64,000 nucleotides of DNA from Alphaproteobacteria bacterium. GTDB taxonomy: Bacteria; Pseudomonadota; Alphaproteobacteria; Sphingomonadales; Sphingomonadaceae. Below, one piece after another: positions 53,182 to 61,626 of the stretch (positions are counted from its first letter, which is position 1; every line of letters begins with the position of its first letter). The position numbers and the translations under genes were made by a program. A model generated the notes under the pieces. The model made no database searches and was not told where the DNA came from. It saw nothing but the letters and a program-made list of their open reading frames with translations. The DNA is taken from contig JAUHYZ010000001.1 of the NCBI GenBank assembly GCA_030426245.1, positions 248,001 through 312,000 on the forward strand, in the 5' to 3' direction.

Positions 53182-54630
53182 TTAAAGGCCTGCGTGGCAG
53201 ATATATTTGAGATTTTGATATTCCGCGAGTCCGTGGTGCGAACCTTCACGGCCCAGGCCTGACATTTTGACACCGCCGAACGGGGCGAGCGGGGTGGAGA
53301 TAAGGCCGGTATTCACGCCCACCATGCCGGATTCGATATCGCGCCCGACGCGCGCAATCGTCGCCGGATCGCTGGAGCAAACATAGGATGCGAGACCGAA
53401 TGGCGTGTCATTCGCCATGCGCACGGCATCTTCCATCGTGTCGAAACCGATTACGCCGGCCAGCGGGCCGAAGGTTTCTTCCTGAGTGAGCTTGGCATTT
53501 GCCGGTACGTCCGACAGCAGCGTGGGCACCGATATCCGTCCGCCCGGCGAAGGGCCGCCCGCGACCAGTGTGGCCCCATGGGCGAGTGCATCTTCGCGGT
53601 GCTCGTCCACCTTGGCGACAGCCCTTTCGTCGATCAGGGGGCCGATATCCATCGCATCGTCGAACCCGTCGCCAGCTTTCGTTTCGGCGACCTTCTTGCC
53701 GAAAGCTTCAACGAAGCGGTCTCGGATGCCGTTCTGCACATAGATGCGGTTGGCGGCGACACAGCTCTGGCCGCAATTTCGGAACTTGGCGACCATCGCG
53801 GTTTCCACGGCCGTGTCCAGATCGGCATCGTCGAAGATCAACAGCGGCGCGTTGCCGCCGAGTTCCAGGCTCAGCCGCTTGATCGTCGGCGCGCAGGCTT
53901 CCGCCAGCATGGCTCCGACATGGGTGGACCCGGTGAAGGTGAGTTTGCGTACAACTTGCGACTTGGTCAGGACTTCGCCGATCGGTGCCGCATGGCCTGT
54001 AACAATGCTTAAAACGCCAGAGGGGATACCCGCTTCCTCGCCAAGTTTGGCCAGTGCAAGCATCGTCAGCGGCGTCAGTTCCGGCGGCTTGGCCACCATG
54101 GTGCAGCCGGCGGCCAAAGCGGGCGCGGCCTTGCGGGCGACCATGGCCAACGGGAAATTCCACGGTGTGATGGCAGCGCATACGCCAACCGGTTCCGTTT
54201 CCACCATCAGCCTGCGACCAGGCACGGGCGCGGGAATGATTTCGCCATAGGAGCGGGTGGCTTCATCGGCATAGAAATCGATGAAGCCGGCGCCGTAATC
54301 GACTTCGGCGCGTGCTTCGCGCACATGTTTGCCGTTTTCGCGCGTGATCAGCCGGGCAAGATCCTCCTTGTTCGCGATGATCAGATCGAACCAGCGGCGC
54401 AAGATATCGCCCCGCTCCTTGGGGAGCTTGCGCGCCCAGGCGGGGAAGGCGTCGGCGGCTGCATCGACTGCTTGCTGGACCTGCGCTTGCGACAGGTCCG
54501 GAATTTCGCCGAATTCTTCAAGCGTGAATGGGTCGTCTACCGCAATCGGGGCAGCGTCGGAGCCGGTCCATTGGCCGGCAACATAGGCTTTCGAAATCAG
54601 TAGGTCGGATTCTGTCAGAGCTCCACGCAT
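53182..54630 (-). CDS. NAD(P)-dependent aldehyde dehydrogenase (succinate-semialdehyde-dehydrogenase-like)
   Basis: The 482-residue enzyme has the complete ALDH set: ITPWNFPLAMVARK, FTGSTHVGAM, LELGGNAPLLIF with the general-base Glu, GQSCVAANRIYV with the catalytic Cys, EETFGPLAG and the terminal PFGGVKMSGLGREG. The whole is closest to GabD-type semialdehyde dehydrogenases. It would oxidise the aldehyde made by the adjacent PQQ dehydrogenase, or a semialdehyde, to the acid. ATG 54630 fits the family N-terminus; ATG 54657 is a possible alternative. It is divergent from fliQ. Confidence 0.88.
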   Translation of the reverse strand: MRGALTESDLLISKAYVAGQWTGSDAAPIAVDDPFTLEEFGEIPDLSQAQVQQAVDAAADAFPAWARKLPKERGDILRRWFDLIIANKEDLARLITRENGKHVREARAEVDYGAGFIDFYADEATRSYGEIIPAPVPGRRLMVETEPVGVCAAITPWNFPLAMVARKAAPALAAGCTMVAKPPELTPLTMLALAKLGEEAGIPSGVLSIVTGHAAPIGEVLTKSQVVRKLTFTGSTHVGAMLAEACAPTIKRLSLELGGNAPLLIFDDADLDTAVETAMVAKFRNCGQSCVAANRIYVQNGIRDRFVEAFGKKVAETKAGDGFDDAMDIGPLIDERAVAKVDEHREDALAHGATLVAGGPSPGGRISVPTLLSDVPANAKLTQEETFGPLAGVIGFDTMEDAVRMANDTPFGLASYVCSSDPATIARVGRDIESGMVGVNTGLISTPLAPFGGVKMSGLGREGSHHGLAEYQNLKYICHAGL

Positions 54631-54837
54631 GTCGTTCACACCAGCTTTGCTTATCATGTTCGGGTTCAAGCCGTCGCTCTATCGCCCATGGCGCAATGAT
54701 CAAAGCGTAGATCGGCATACTGTTGAAGCTTCCGGCATATACGCAGCAGTGCGGATACGGGGCGGCCCTCAATTGAGTGCGCCATTGCCCGCCGCATAAA
54801 TATGGCAGGCGGGATAGGCGTTCTGGGGGGATATGCG

Positions 54838-55107
54838 ATGGGTACCGATCGCGCGCTTGGTTTCATGAACGAGATGCTCTGGAATGCCCTCATTATTGCG
54901 GGGCCCGTCCTGATCGCCACCTTGGTCGTCGGCCTGCTGATTTCCGTTCTGCAGGTGGCGACGCAGATCCAGGAAATCACCCTCAGCTATGTTCCCAAGA
55001 CGCTGGCCGCTGTCTTTGCTCTGATCGCGCTCGGACCGTGGATGGTCGCGCGGCTGACGGACTTCGCGCGGTCGCTCTATCTCCTGATCCCGACGCTTGC
55101 CCAATAG
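54838..55107 (+). CDS. fliQ: Flagellar/type III export gate protein FliQ
   Basis: The 89-residue protein has two membrane helices ([23 protein letters not shown], in two parts, and [16 protein letters not shown]) and the family motif [16 protein letters not shown]. FliQ is a small subunit of the export gate with FliP and FliR. The start ATG 54838 has GGGGGG 7 bases upstream. fliP, normally the gene before fliQ, is missing; a leftward aldehyde dehydrogenase stands there. fliR follows after 9 bases. Confidence 0.9.
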   Translation: MGTDRALGFMNEMLWNALIIAGPVLIATLVVGLLISVLQVATQIQEITLSYVPKTLAAVFALIALGPWMVARLTDFARSLYLLIPTLAQ

Positions 55108-55116
55108 TACGGCCTC

Positions 55117-55887
55117 GTGGAAGAGCTTGGCCTTCGCATTTCCGCCGTCATGCTGGTGAGCCTGCGGATCGGCCCGACTTTCGCCTTCGCTCCGCCATTC
55201 ACGTTGCTGCGTCTCCCGCCGATTGTGCGGGTGCTGCTGGCTCTGGCACTGGCCATGGCATTGGTTGCCGGGCATCCGGAGGCCGCACTTGGGGCGTTGC
55301 GCGACGGAGTTTCGCCTGTGCCGCTCGCGGCAGGCGAACTGGCCATTGGCATCGCCATTTCCCTTTCCTTGCAGATCGCCTTTGCCGCGATCCTGTGGGC
55401 AGGCCGCGCCGTCGATATCCAGGCGGGTTTCGGCCTGGCCATGGTGGCGGACCCGACCACGGATGCGCAAATGCCGCTGGCGGGCACGATCTTCGCCTAT
55501 GCTGCAGCGCTGGTCTTTTTCGCGATGGGCGGGCCATACGACCTCTTGGCACTGTGGGCGGCTTCGCTGGAGAGCGTTCCGGTTGGGGAGGGGCTGTTGG
55601 CCGGAGATATGGCGGCCCTGTCAACGCTGCTTTCGGGTGCGTTTGCCGCAGCTCTCGGCCTGTTCGGCATCTGCCTGCTGGTGCTCTTTCTGCTCGACCT
55701 CGCCATCGCTTTCATGTCGCGGACATTGCCGCAGATGAACATGTTGCTGATCGGGTTTCAGGTGAAGTCGATTGCGATGCTGATCACCTTGCCGATCGCA
55801 TTAGCGGTTTCCACGGGGATCGCCCTGCGCCTGCTGCGCTTCGCAATCGAGAGCGCGCCGAACTTGCTGGTCCTGTCCGGGGGCTGA
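55117..55887 (+). CDS. fliR: Flagellar/type III export gate protein FliR
   Basis: The 256-residue membrane protein has six or more helices and FliR features: LRIGPTFAFAPPF near the N-terminus, GRAVDIQAGFGLAMVADPTTDAQMP in the middle and MPQMNMLLIGFQVKSI-like sequence (TLPQMNMLLIGFQVK) toward the end. FliR completes the FliPQR pore at the cell membrane. GTG 55117 is the start. It is followed after 4 bases by flhB. Confidence 0.9.
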   Translation: MEELGLRISAVMLVSLRIGPTFAFAPPFTLLRLPPIVRVLLALALAMALVAGHPEAALGALRDGVSPVPLAAGELAIGIAISLSLQIAFAAILWAGRAVDIQAGFGLAMVADPTTDAQMPLAGTIFAYAAALVFFAMGGPYDLLALWAASLESVPVGEGLLAGDMAALSTLLSGAFAAALGLFGICLLVLFLLDLAIAFMSRTLPQMNMLLIGFQVKSIAMLITLPIALAVSTGIALRLLRFAIESAPNLLVLSGG

Positions 55888-55891
55888 TGCG

Positions 55892-57031
55892 GTGGAGGAA
55901 CAAGAGCAAGATCGCAGCGAGGAAGCCACACCTCACAAGCTGAAGCGTGCGCGGGGAAAAGGGCAGGTCGCGCGCGGAATGGATCTCGGCTTTGTCGGCA
56001 GTCTTCTGGCGCTAGCAGCAATTGCCCTCATGGCGGGGCCCGCTTTTGTCACGCGCCTTTCGGACCTTATGCGCTTGTCATTGGGCGTCGGTATCAGCCG
56101 TGCCGATCGGCCGGAGGCGCTGCTGGCCATTGTGCGGGCCGTCTATTGGCCGGCTTTCGAGCCGTTGCTGTTTCTCGGCCTGACGATCATCGTCGTGCTC
56201 GTGTTCCTTGAACTGCTGCAACTGCGCGGTTTCCTCTTCACCGCCGAACCGCTCAAACCCGATTTGACGAAGCTCAATCCTGCAAAAGGTCTGAAACGGC
56301 TCTTTTCCATTCGCATGGTCAAGGAGACATTGAAGAACGTCGTCAAGTTGGCCGTATATACTGCACTGGCCTGGTTGATGATTTCAGGCGCGGTTGCGAT
56401 GTTTGGCGATACGCTCGCCGATGCCAATGCGCTTGGCCGTGCAATGACGAGCGGAGCGAAACGTCTGCTTTTCGCGTTTATCTGCGCCGCGTTCCTGTTC
56501 ATGGTGCTCGATCAGCTGATCGTACGCAGCGAATTCCGCAAGCAGATGCGCATGAGCCGCCGCGAGTTGACGCGCGAAAACCGCGAGCGCGAGGGGGAGC
56601 CACGCTTCAAGCAGAAGCGCAAGCAATTGCATCAGGAAATGCGCAAGCAGTCGGAGGGGCTGGGCAAGCTCGATGGCTCGGACTTCCTTGTAACCAATCC
56701 GGAGCATTTCGCCGTTGCTCTGGCTTACGATCCGGCAAAGATGGCGGCACCGATTGTGCGGGCGAGGGGACGCAACCATTTCGCCCAATTATTGAAAAGA
56801 AAGGCCCGGCTGCTGGGATTGCCGATAATTGCCGATCCGGCGCTGGCCCGCGCGCTTTATCGCGATTGCCGGGCCGACGCGCCGATAGGTCCGCAACATT
56901 TCCATGCGGTGGCGCGGCACTATGCCGCGCAGCGCAAGCGCGGGATCGAAGACGAAATGCTGCCGCCTTCCGAAACGGGCGGAACGGCGGAAGTGGGGCA
57001 AGTCGCGGAAGGGGCAGAACAAGGTGAATGA
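55892..57031 (+). CDS. flhB: Flagellar export switch protein FlhB, with NPEH at the autocleavage site
   Basis: The 379-residue protein has FlhB signatures: SEEATPHKLKRARGKGQVARG at the N-terminus (read in two parts), four membrane helices between residues 32 and 210, and a cytoplasmic domain with FKQKRKQLHQEM and DFLVTNPEHFAVALAYDP. FlhB normally cleaves itself between Asn and Pro of NPTH to switch substrate class. Here the motif is N269-P270-E271-H272, the same numbering as in Escherichia coli but with Glu for Thr. N, P and H remain, so cleavage may still occur, perhaps at another rate. GTG 55892 start. Its end overlaps flhA by 8 bases. Confidence 0.88.
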   Translation: MEEQEQDRSEEATPHKLKRARGKGQVARGMDLGFVGSLLALAAIALMAGPAFVTRLSDLMRLSLGVGISRADRPEALLAIVRAVYWPAFEPLLFLGLTIIVVLVFLELLQLRGFLFTAEPLKPDLTKLNPAKGLKRLFSIRMVKETLKNVVKLAVYTALAWLMISGAVAMFGDTLADANALGRAMTSGAKRLLFAFICAAFLFMVLDQLIVRSEFRKQMRMSRRELTRENREREGEPRFKQKRKQLHQEMRKQSEGLGKLDGSDFLVTNPEHFAVALAYDPAKMAAPIVRARGRNHFAQLLKRKARLLGLPIIADPALARALYRDCRADAPIGPQHFHAVARHYAAQRKRGIEDEMLPPSETGGTAEVGQVAEGAEQGE

Positions 57032-59048
57032 GCTCTTTTCGCGCAACAGGGATCTGGTGCTTGTTTTGGGCACGGTCCTCATTCTGCTTATTCTGTTTTC
57101 GCCGGTCCCGCCCGGTTTGCTGGACCTCGCGATCATTGTGAACTTCGGGCTCGGCCTCACGATCATGCTGCTGACCTTCTACGTCACCAAGCCGGTCGAA
57201 TTCTCGACCTTTCCCTCGCTCCTGCTCGTGGCGACTCTCTATCGCCTCTCGCTCAACGTCGCTGCCACGCGGCTCATCCTGACCGGCGCCGATGCAGGAG
57301 ACGTGATCGAATCCATTGGCGCTCATGCGGTGCAGGGCAATTTCGTGATTGGCCTCGTCGTGTTCTTCATCCTCATTGTGGTGCAATATGTCGTGGTGAC
57401 GTCTGGCGCTCAGCGCGTTTCCGAAGTGGCTGCGCGGTTCACGCTCGATTCCATGCCTGGCCAGCAGATGAGTATCGACGCGGATCTCAATCTCGGCCTG
57501 ATCGACCAGAAGCAGGCTATCGAGCGGCGCGAGGAATTAGAGAAGGAAGCTTCCTTCTATGGCGCGATGGACGGTGCCAGCAAATTTGTGAAGGGCGATG
57601 CGATCGCAGGGATCATAATCCTGCTGATCGACATCATTGCCGGACTTATCGTGGGTGTGGCCCAGATGGGGATGAGCTGGGCCGATGCTTTGCAGCGCTT
57701 TACCTTGCTGACGATCGGCGATGGCATAGCCACGCAGTTGCCTGCGCTGATTATCTCCATTGCTACCGGGATCATCGTCACGCGGTCTTCGGCGGACAGG
57801 GAACTGAGCACAGAGATATTCCGGCAGCTTGCCAGTGAGCCGCGTATTCCGTTGATCGTCCTGGGGGTGCTTGCGGCGCTGATGCTTCTACCCGGCATGC
57901 CCAAATGGCCCATTGTCATCGTTGCCTGCATTGCACTGGCGGGGTGGCTGCGCATTCGCAAGCTGAGGAAGGTGGAAGCTGAAGCGATCGAGCGAGAAGA
58001 CGAGGAAGACAGTGCTCCGACCGCCGCCTCTCCGCCGGCAATCCTGGAAATCGCATTGGGCAGCCAACTTGCGGAGGCCTGGGCCAATCGAAAGGCCGCC
58101 TTGCTGGAACGGATTTCTTCAAGCCGGATTTCGCATGAGCGCACGTTCGGCATTGCATTTCCCGCTGTGCGTTTTGTTGAATCCGGCGATATCGGCGGCC
58201 TGGAATACCGCGTGAGCATTCATGGGACGAGCTATGCCACCGGACAGCTTCACCCGGATCGGATGATGGCGATAGCGCAGGCAGCCGACGCGCCGAAGCT
58301 CGCCGGCATTGCAGGGCGCGATCCGACATTCGGCATCGACGCGATCTGGATCGAACAGGGGCTGGCCAAGGAAGCGGAGGAGGCCGGCTACAGCGTGATC
58401 GATCCCGAAACGGTGATGATCACGCATTTCAATGAGACGGTGCGGGCCGAGGTCGCGACCCTGCTGACGCGCGTGGTGACGGCCGATCTGCTCGACCAGC
58501 TCAGGGACAGGCAGCCGGGCCTGATCGAGGAACTGATCCCCAATCTCATGAGTGTCTCCGACGTCCAGCGTATTCTGCAGAACCTGCTGCGCGAACGCGT
58601 CTCGATCGCCAATCTGGATCTTATCATGGAAACGCTGGTGGACGCGGCGCGGCAGGAGCGCGACCCGGCCGAGCTGACGGAGAAGGTTCGGCAAGCGCTC
58701 AGCACGGCCATCTGCAACGGTCTGCGCGGCCAGAACCAGCATCTTTCCGTGCTCAGCCTCGATCCAAGGCTGGAAAACCAAATCCTATCGTCTTCTGGGG
58801 CTCCGGAATCGACCGCGCTGGGAATGGAACCGCGCCTGGCCGAGCAATTGCTGCGCAAACTGGCGCCGCTGGCAGAAGCCATGTTGCGTCAGGGCAGGGC
58901 TCCCGTGCTGCTCTGCGCCGGGCCGATCCGCCGGATTCTCGTGAAGCTTACCCAGCGATCGATCCCGCAACTATCGGTGCTCTCGGTCGACGAAGTTCCG
59001 ATGCGGGTCTCGCTCCAATCCTTCGACGTGGTAAAGGTGGATGGGTGA
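57024..59048 (+). CDS. flhA: Flagellar/type III export gate protein FlhA
   Basis: From GTG 57024 the product is 674 residues. Several membrane helices lead the chain, and the FHIPEP region reads SEVAARFTLDSMPGQQMSIDADL followed by GLIDQKQA and FYGAMDGASKFVKGDAIAG. The cytoplasmic domain ends with QNQHLSVLSLDP and APVLLCAGPIRRIL. FlhA is the export-gate docking platform. The helix before the motif reads IVVQYVVVTSGAQRVSEV, nearer to injectisome SctV sequences than the flagellar INFVVITKGAGR form, so flagellar versus injectisome identity is not settled by sequence alone. Confidence 0.88.
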   Translation: MNELFSRNRDLVLVLGTVLILLILFSPVPPGLLDLAIIVNFGLGLTIMLLTFYVTKPVEFSTFPSLLLVATLYRLSLNVAATRLILTGADAGDVIESIGAHAVQGNFVIGLVVFFILIVVQYVVVTSGAQRVSEVAARFTLDSMPGQQMSIDADLNLGLIDQKQAIERREELEKEASFYGAMDGASKFVKGDAIAGIIILLIDIIAGLIVGVAQMGMSWADALQRFTLLTIGDGIATQLPALIISIATGIIVTRSSADRELSTEIFRQLASEPRIPLIVLGVLAALMLLPGMPKWPIVIVACIALAGWLRIRKLRKVEAEAIEREDEEDSAPTAASPPAILEIALGSQLAEAWANRKAALLERISSSRISHERTFGIAFPAVRFVESGDIGGLEYRVSIHGTSYATGQLHPDRMMAIAQAADAPKLAGIAGRDPTFGIDAIWIEQGLAKEAEEAGYSVIDPETVMITHFNETVRAEVATLLTRVVTADLLDQLRDRQPGLIEELIPNLMSVSDVQRILQNLLRERVSIANLDLIMETLVDAARQERDPAELTEKVRQALSTAICNGLRGQNQHLSVLSLDPRLENQILSSSGAPESTALGMEPRLAEQLLRKLAPLAEAMLRQGRAPVLLCAGPIRRILVKLTQRSIPQLSVLSVDEVPMRVSLQSFDVVKVDG

Positions 59049-60160
59049 CGCAGGATGAACTGCATAACCGCATGGAGCGATTGCTCGCTTTTCTGGAGGA
59101 AGATCCGGAAAATCCCTCATTGCTCAGAGATGCGGCAGAGGTCGCACTGGATGCTGGCGAGCCCCAGCAGGCGAAGGGGTTGTTCTCTCGCTTGCGGGAT
59201 GCGGGCAAACTGACCGAGGCGGACAGCAACCTGTGGGCCATTGCCGCAATGCGCAGCGGGGAACCGCAAATGGCGGCCCGGACGTTTGAAAGCCTGCTCG
59301 ATCAGCAACCGGGCAATCACGCGCTCGCTTTCAATCTTGCCTGGTCTCGCATGCTTGCAGGGGATTTTGTTGGGGCGCGGGAGGCACTGTCTCGAGAAGC
59401 GGTGGAGGCTCTGCCGCAGGCCGCCCAGTTGGAAGTGAAATTGCTGCATCGCAGCGGGGAGTTCGATACTGCAGCTGAGCGCGCAAAGGAGCATCTGGCG
59501 CGGCACGGCGACTATCCACCATTGCTCGCAGCTGTGTCGACGCTGGCAATGGACTTAGAGGATATTTCGCTGGCTCGCGATTGTGCGGAGAGGGGGGGAG
59601 AACACCCCGAAGCTCTGACCACACTGGCCACTCTCGCCTTGGACGAGCAGGATCCAGGGCGCGCGCAGGCGATGTTCGAAAAATCGCTTGCGGCCGACCA
59701 GAACTCACCTCGCGCCTGGGTCGGGCTCGGCCTGGCGGAGCTTGCACGGGGCAACAGCGCTCAGGCCGCCGAACATATCGAAAGGGGGGCAGCACTCTTT
59801 GACAGCCATCTGGGAAGCTGGATCGCTGCAGGTTGGGCCTGGCTGATTGCTGGTGAGACGGACAAGGCACGCGACCGCTTCGAACACGCAATCGAAATCG
59901 ATGAGAATTTTGCCGAGGCCCAGGGTTCGATGGCCGTGGTCGAAGCGCTGGAAGGACAAATCGAGGCGGCTCAACACCGGGCCGAAATTGCTGCTCGATT
60001 GGATAGGCAAAGCTTCGCCGCTGCATTTGCGCGCATATTGATTAGCAGTGCTGGTGGAGACGACGAGACTGCACAGCGGATCGCGGCAATTGCGCTAAGC
60101 CGGCCTATCGATTCCCATGGCCGGACAATCGCCGATGCGATTGCGCGCATGGTGCGTTAG
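59045..60160 (+). CDS. TPR-repeat protein of the export-gate operon
   Basis: The 371-residue protein begins at GTG 59045 with a 4-base overlap with flhA. It is built of tetratricopeptide-type helix pairs (for example LLDQQPGNHALAFNLAWSRM, ARAWVGLGLAELARGNSAQA and FEHAIEIDENFAEAQGSMAV). No signal peptide or membrane helix is seen. The overlap with flhA indicates joint expression, so a chaperone or regulator role in export is plausible; no named family was recognised. Confidence 0.65.
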   Translation: MTQDELHNRMERLLAFLEEDPENPSLLRDAAEVALDAGEPQQAKGLFSRLRDAGKLTEADSNLWAIAAMRSGEPQMAARTFESLLDQQPGNHALAFNLAWSRMLAGDFVGAREALSREAVEALPQAAQLEVKLLHRSGEFDTAAERAKEHLARHGDYPPLLAAVSTLAMDLEDISLARDCAERGGEHPEALTTLATLALDEQDPGRAQAMFEKSLAADQNSPRAWVGLGLAELARGNSAQAAEHIERGAALFDSHLGSWIAAGWAWLIAGETDKARDRFEHAIEIDENFAEAQGSMAVVEALEGQIEAAQHRAEIAARLDRQSFAAAFARILISSAGGDDETAQRIAAIALSRPIDSHGRTIADAIARMVR

Positions 60161-60193
60161 CCATTTGGCGAAAGCTGATACCGCCTCAATCGT

Positions 60194-61270
60194 TTACCGC
60201 TTTGGGCGGCGAATGCCTGTTTTTGTCATTGCCGCAATTGGATCGATTGCTGGACTGGCGGAAAGTTCCTCCATCGGATCGGCCATAAATGTGGCTGCGA
60301 TTGCGCTTGCACCCAATGTCGAGACGCAGTGCTGCTCTTCCGCCATAACGTCGGAACTAAGCATCAATTGCTGCAGCACCTTCGCGGCCGCATCGCACAC
60401 TGTGCTCACACGCTGCCCCTTGCCGGGGTTGGATGCCACAACCAGCGTTCGCGTCAGATACGGATCGCAAATACGCACAGCCTTTACCGTGCCAGCCTGA
60501 ATAAGTTTCCCTAACGCGCATGTTTCCAGCGCTTCATTGCGTCCTACCGGAGCGATCAAATAGCCGGCCCCGGATTCCAGGAGCAGTTGTATGCCCCGTG
60601 GCGAATTGACTTCGGCTTCTACCATTAGGGACATACCTTTCGCCGCGGCCAGGGAATTGACGGTCGTTCTGAGCAGGCTGGGCTCCGATCGGATCATTAA
60701 TGGCAGATCTTCCAGTTCTCTGAACAAGACTTCCGATCGATTGAGGAACGGATCGTGCGCCGGCCCGACAAGGCATATGTCGTAGACGCAGATCGGATCG
60801 TCCTTCGGCCCAACTGTGGAGCCATTGCGCAAGAGTACGGCGACATCGATTTCGCCGCGATCCAGCGCACTGTCGATTTCGCTGCTTTCCCCGTCCTCGA
60901 TTTGAAGGCGTATGAGAGGGAAGTCTCTCTTCACCTCGGTGAACAGCCGGGGCACAAATCTGTCTGCAACGCTCGTCGAGACTCCAATCTTCACTCCGCC
61001 GCCAATCGTCAGCGGCGAAGCTGCTGCATTATCGACCATTCGGTCAAGGATGCCCGCCATCTCCTGGACAAGTGGCAGGATGCGTTCGCCCAGTTCGGTG
61101 GGGACGACCCCGCGCCCGTTCCGGTAAAAGATTCGTCCGCCGAATTCTCGTTCAAAATCGGCCAGGGACCGGCTCACGAATGTCTGCGATTTATCGAGGC
61201 GCATGGCGGCCTTGCTCAGGCTCCCGGCGCTTTGAATTTCTAGCACGACCCTTAACTGGACGAAGTCCAT
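60194..61270 (-). CDS. LysR-family transcriptional regulator with C-terminal extension
   Basis: The 358-residue regulator has the LysR helix-turn-helix at its N-terminus: MDFVQLRVVLEIQSAGSLSKAA, then QTFVSRSLADFE, as in the NodD/LysR fold (pieces quoted separately). The effector-binding domain begins near VKIGVSTSVADRF. The C-terminus is about 60 residues longer than usual, with EEQHCVSTLGASAIAATF and little similarity to known domains. ATG 61270 is chosen by family alignment; the frame is open back to 61393. It is divergent from a TonB receptor it may control. Confidence 0.8.
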   Translation of the reverse strand: MDFVQLRVVLEIQSAGSLSKAAMRLDKSQTFVSRSLADFEREFGGRIFYRNGRGVVPTELGERILPLVQEMAGILDRMVDNAAASPLTIGGGVKIGVSTSVADRFVPRLFTEVKRDFPLIRLQIEDGESSEIDSALDRGEIDVAVLLRNGSTVGPKDDPICVYDICLVGPAHDPFLNRSEVLFRELEDLPLMIRSEPSLLRTTVNSLAAAKGMSLMVEAEVNSPRGIQLLLESGAGYLIAPVGRNEALETCALGKLIQAGTVKAVRICDPYLTRTLVVASNPGKGQRVSTVCDAAAKVLQQLMLSSDVMAEEQHCVSTLGASAIAATFMADPMEELSASPAIDPIAAMTKTGIRRPKR

Positions 61271-61626
61271 AGGCCTGTAACCTTTCGAAAACCTCCGGCC
61301 TTCTTCTCTGAGGGCGCGAAGCAACGTTGCAAAACTTAGTCCGCTTTTCTGCCGGTGCATAGTGGAATTCTTCAGCATGCAGTCTTCACGCATTCTGATG
61401 CCGTAAAGTTCTACCCGGCAATTCTGCCATTCATGTTCACCGCCAACCGAATGATTATCAGATGAAGAATAAGCGCGGCTGTCATCATCATCCGCGATTT
61501 TTGAAGCAAGAAACAGTTCCGCGATTTTTTTTGAACCAGAAAGTTACCGGTACCAAACCGGATGGTGGATGCGACAGGTTCCATGTGCACCACCAAGAAT
61601 GGGAAGTTTTAACGGGGAGAGGATAC
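61271..61626. other. Divergent intergenic region, lysR to TonB receptor
   Basis: This 356-base region has no credible gene, though the lysR frame could extend back to 61393. It should contain both promoters. The most visible structure is a direct repeat at 61491-61542 described separately. The segment GGTACCGGTACC-like (TTACCGGTACC at 61545-61555) is another repeated-looking stretch. It is richer in A and T than the genes around it. Confidence 0.5.
61491..61542. repeat. Two direct repeats TCCGCGATTTTT...GAA in the lysR/TonB receptor gap
   Basis: TCCGCGATTTTTGAAGC at 61491 and TCCGCGATTTTTTTTGAACC at 61518 are direct repeats with a 27-base period, followed in both by a CAAGAAA or CAGAAAG segment. 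About 2.6 helical turns apart, they could be tandem regulator sites for the LysR protein. Confidence 0.5.
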
